DNA of 5,798 nucleotides from positions 1 to 5,798 of the forward strand of contig JAJAYR010000219.1 in assembly GCA_026786155.1 (NCBI GenBank), given 5' to 3'. This document shows, in pieces, positions 5,142 through 5,798 of the stretch. The notes beneath the pieces are model-generated. The model did not search any database. It was not told where the DNA came from and was given only the letters and a program-made list of their open reading frames with translations. This DNA is from Pyrinomonadaceae bacterium (GTDB lineage: Bacteria > Acidobacteriota > Blastocatellia > Pyrinomonadales > Pyrinomonadaceae). The position numbers and the translations under genes are program-made. The number at the start of each line of letters is the position of its first letter. Position 1 is the stretch's first letter.

Positions 5142-5798
5142 TTAAAATTTGAATTCAATTTTCAGACGGATTGTGCGACTGACACCATTATAAAAACTGC
5201 CAAATTCAGGACTATCAATATTATTTTGGATGTCTCTCGGATTAAAATGATTAGTTAAATTAAAAAACTTCACGCCTCCCCGAAACGTATATTCTTTGTG
5301 GCGAAATGGGAGTTTAAAGTCTCTGGTAATCTGCATATCCATTGAGAAAAACTGCGGGTATCTGCCGGAAAGATTTCGTTTTCCAATAAAATTTTGATTT
5401 TCATCAATAACTGAAAAAGGAAACCCGCTCCGCCAATCAACCACAGGAGACAGATTAATTTTGTAAGGCAGTCCAACATCACCCCAAAATAGCAAGCGGT
5501 TAGGAACATCAAAGGCGAGGCGTGAATATTCATTGGCTCTCAAAATAGGATTTGAAATGTTTCCCGCATAACTTCCGAAAGTATTTAAGTCGCCCGCCGC
5601 TCGGCTGCGAGTATAAGAAATGAATAAATCACGGTTTTTCTGTAATCTGACACGGCTCATCAAAAGCAGTTCGCGGTAACTTGATTTGCCGCCGTTGCCG
5701 AGTTGATAAATGCCGGCGTTACTGTTTGTTCCCAAAAAAGGATTAATAAGAAAATCCCGCCGCGTTTTGCGCTGCTCGTAGCCGACACGGACTAAGAG
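5142..5798 (-). CDS. TonB-dependent receptor, Oar-like, C-terminal part (cut by window edge)
   Basis: The last 218 residues of a large outer-membrane receptor; the frame stays open to the window edge, so the TTG at 5733-5735 is an internal Leu codon, not a start. The sequence alternates as beta strands and carries wording typical of acidobacterial Oar/CarboxypepD-reg TonB receptors: VRVGYEQR, SYRELLLMSRVR, SYTRSRAAGDLN, NRLLFWGDVGLPYKI, GFPFSVIDENQNFIGKRN, FNLTNHFNPRDIQNNIDSPE, FGSFYNGVSRTIR. It ends in Phe (IEFKF), the expected outer-membrane insertion signal. Such receptors import or bind large substrates using TonB energy; the ligand is unknown because the plug and N-terminal domain lie outside the window. 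It is convergent with the plus-strand cluster and its codon use is AT-richer than those genes, so it is probably an unrelated unit. Confidence 0.93.
   Translation of the reverse strand, partial: LLVRVGYEQRKTRRDFLINPFLGTNSNAGIYQLGNGGKSSYRELLLMSRVRLQKNRDLFISYTRSRAAGDLNTFGSYAGNISNPILRANEYSRLAFDVPNRLLFWGDVGLPYKINLSPVVDWRSGFPFSVIDENQNFIGKRNLSGRYPQFFSMDMQITRDFKLPFRHKEYTFRGGVKFFNLTNHFNPRDIQNNIDSPEFGSFYNGVSRTIRLKIEFKF

Noticed and set aside
5270..5533. An 87-codon minus-strand ORF within the receptor gene
   Set aside because: It is a shifted frame of the TonB receptor coding region, whose own frame matches a known family throughout.
1..5798. CRISPR array, tRNA, rRNA, insertion sequence or phage attachment site
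   Set aside because: No spaced direct repeats, cloverleaf, transposase or terminal inverted repeats with target duplications were seen on either strand.

Overview
The window looks like a chromosomal stretch from an acidobacterium, probably of the Blastocatellia/Pyrinomonas type. This is inferred from the C-terminal end of an Oar-like TonB-dependent receptor at the right edge, whose wording (RELLLMSRVR, VPNRLLFWGD, FNLTNHFNPRDIQ, terminal Phe) is typical of the large receptor families of that phylum. It also fits the mid-GC genes separated by AT-rich spacers and the GGAG-type ribosome binding sites. No RNA gene, CRISPR array, insertion sequence or phage gene is visible.

Layout. (1) Positions 74-223 (+) encode a 49-residue single-pass membrane protein whose stop codon interlocks with that of the convergent gene. 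(2) Positions 1364-220 (-) form a compact three-gene unit: a 60-residue small protein, an ECF-type sigma factor and a soluble zinc-binding (HxxxCxxC) anti-sigma factor. The sigma and anti-sigma genes are one base apart. (3) A 230-bp AT-rich divergent spacer (1365-1594) carries a perfect 16-bp palindrome and candidate promoters. (4) From 1595 rightward on the plus strand come a second ECF sigma factor with a C-terminal CxxC tail, an SDR oxidoreductase, an AhpD-like carboxymuconolactone-decarboxylase-family protein, a pyridoxamine-phosphate-oxidase-like flavin-binding protein, and a DUF1348/NTF2-like protein. (5) Positions 4895-5141 lack an intact gene but hold a decayed fragment of a membrane protein on the minus strand. 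(6) Positions 5142-5798 (-) are the 3' end of the TonB-dependent receptor gene, cut by the window edge.

How the parts may work together (inference). Two ECF sigma factors face away from each other over one control region. The left one has its own presumed zinc anti-sigma factor. The right one has none beside it, but heads a row of small redox-type enzymes (SDR, CxxC peroxidase-like, flavin-binding) plus a free-standing NTF2-fold protein. Sigma factor, oxidoreductase, carboxymuconolactone decarboxylase and NTF2/SnoaL-like domain are the parts list known from ECF41 sigma loci, but here the NTF2 domain is a separate gene and the sigma factor is not of ECF41 architecture. A stress or redox-response island is the most economical reading. 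No single gene is without relatives; the novelty, if any, lies in the arrangement, the CxxC tail, the small protein ahead of the first sigma factor, and the strong inverted repeats.
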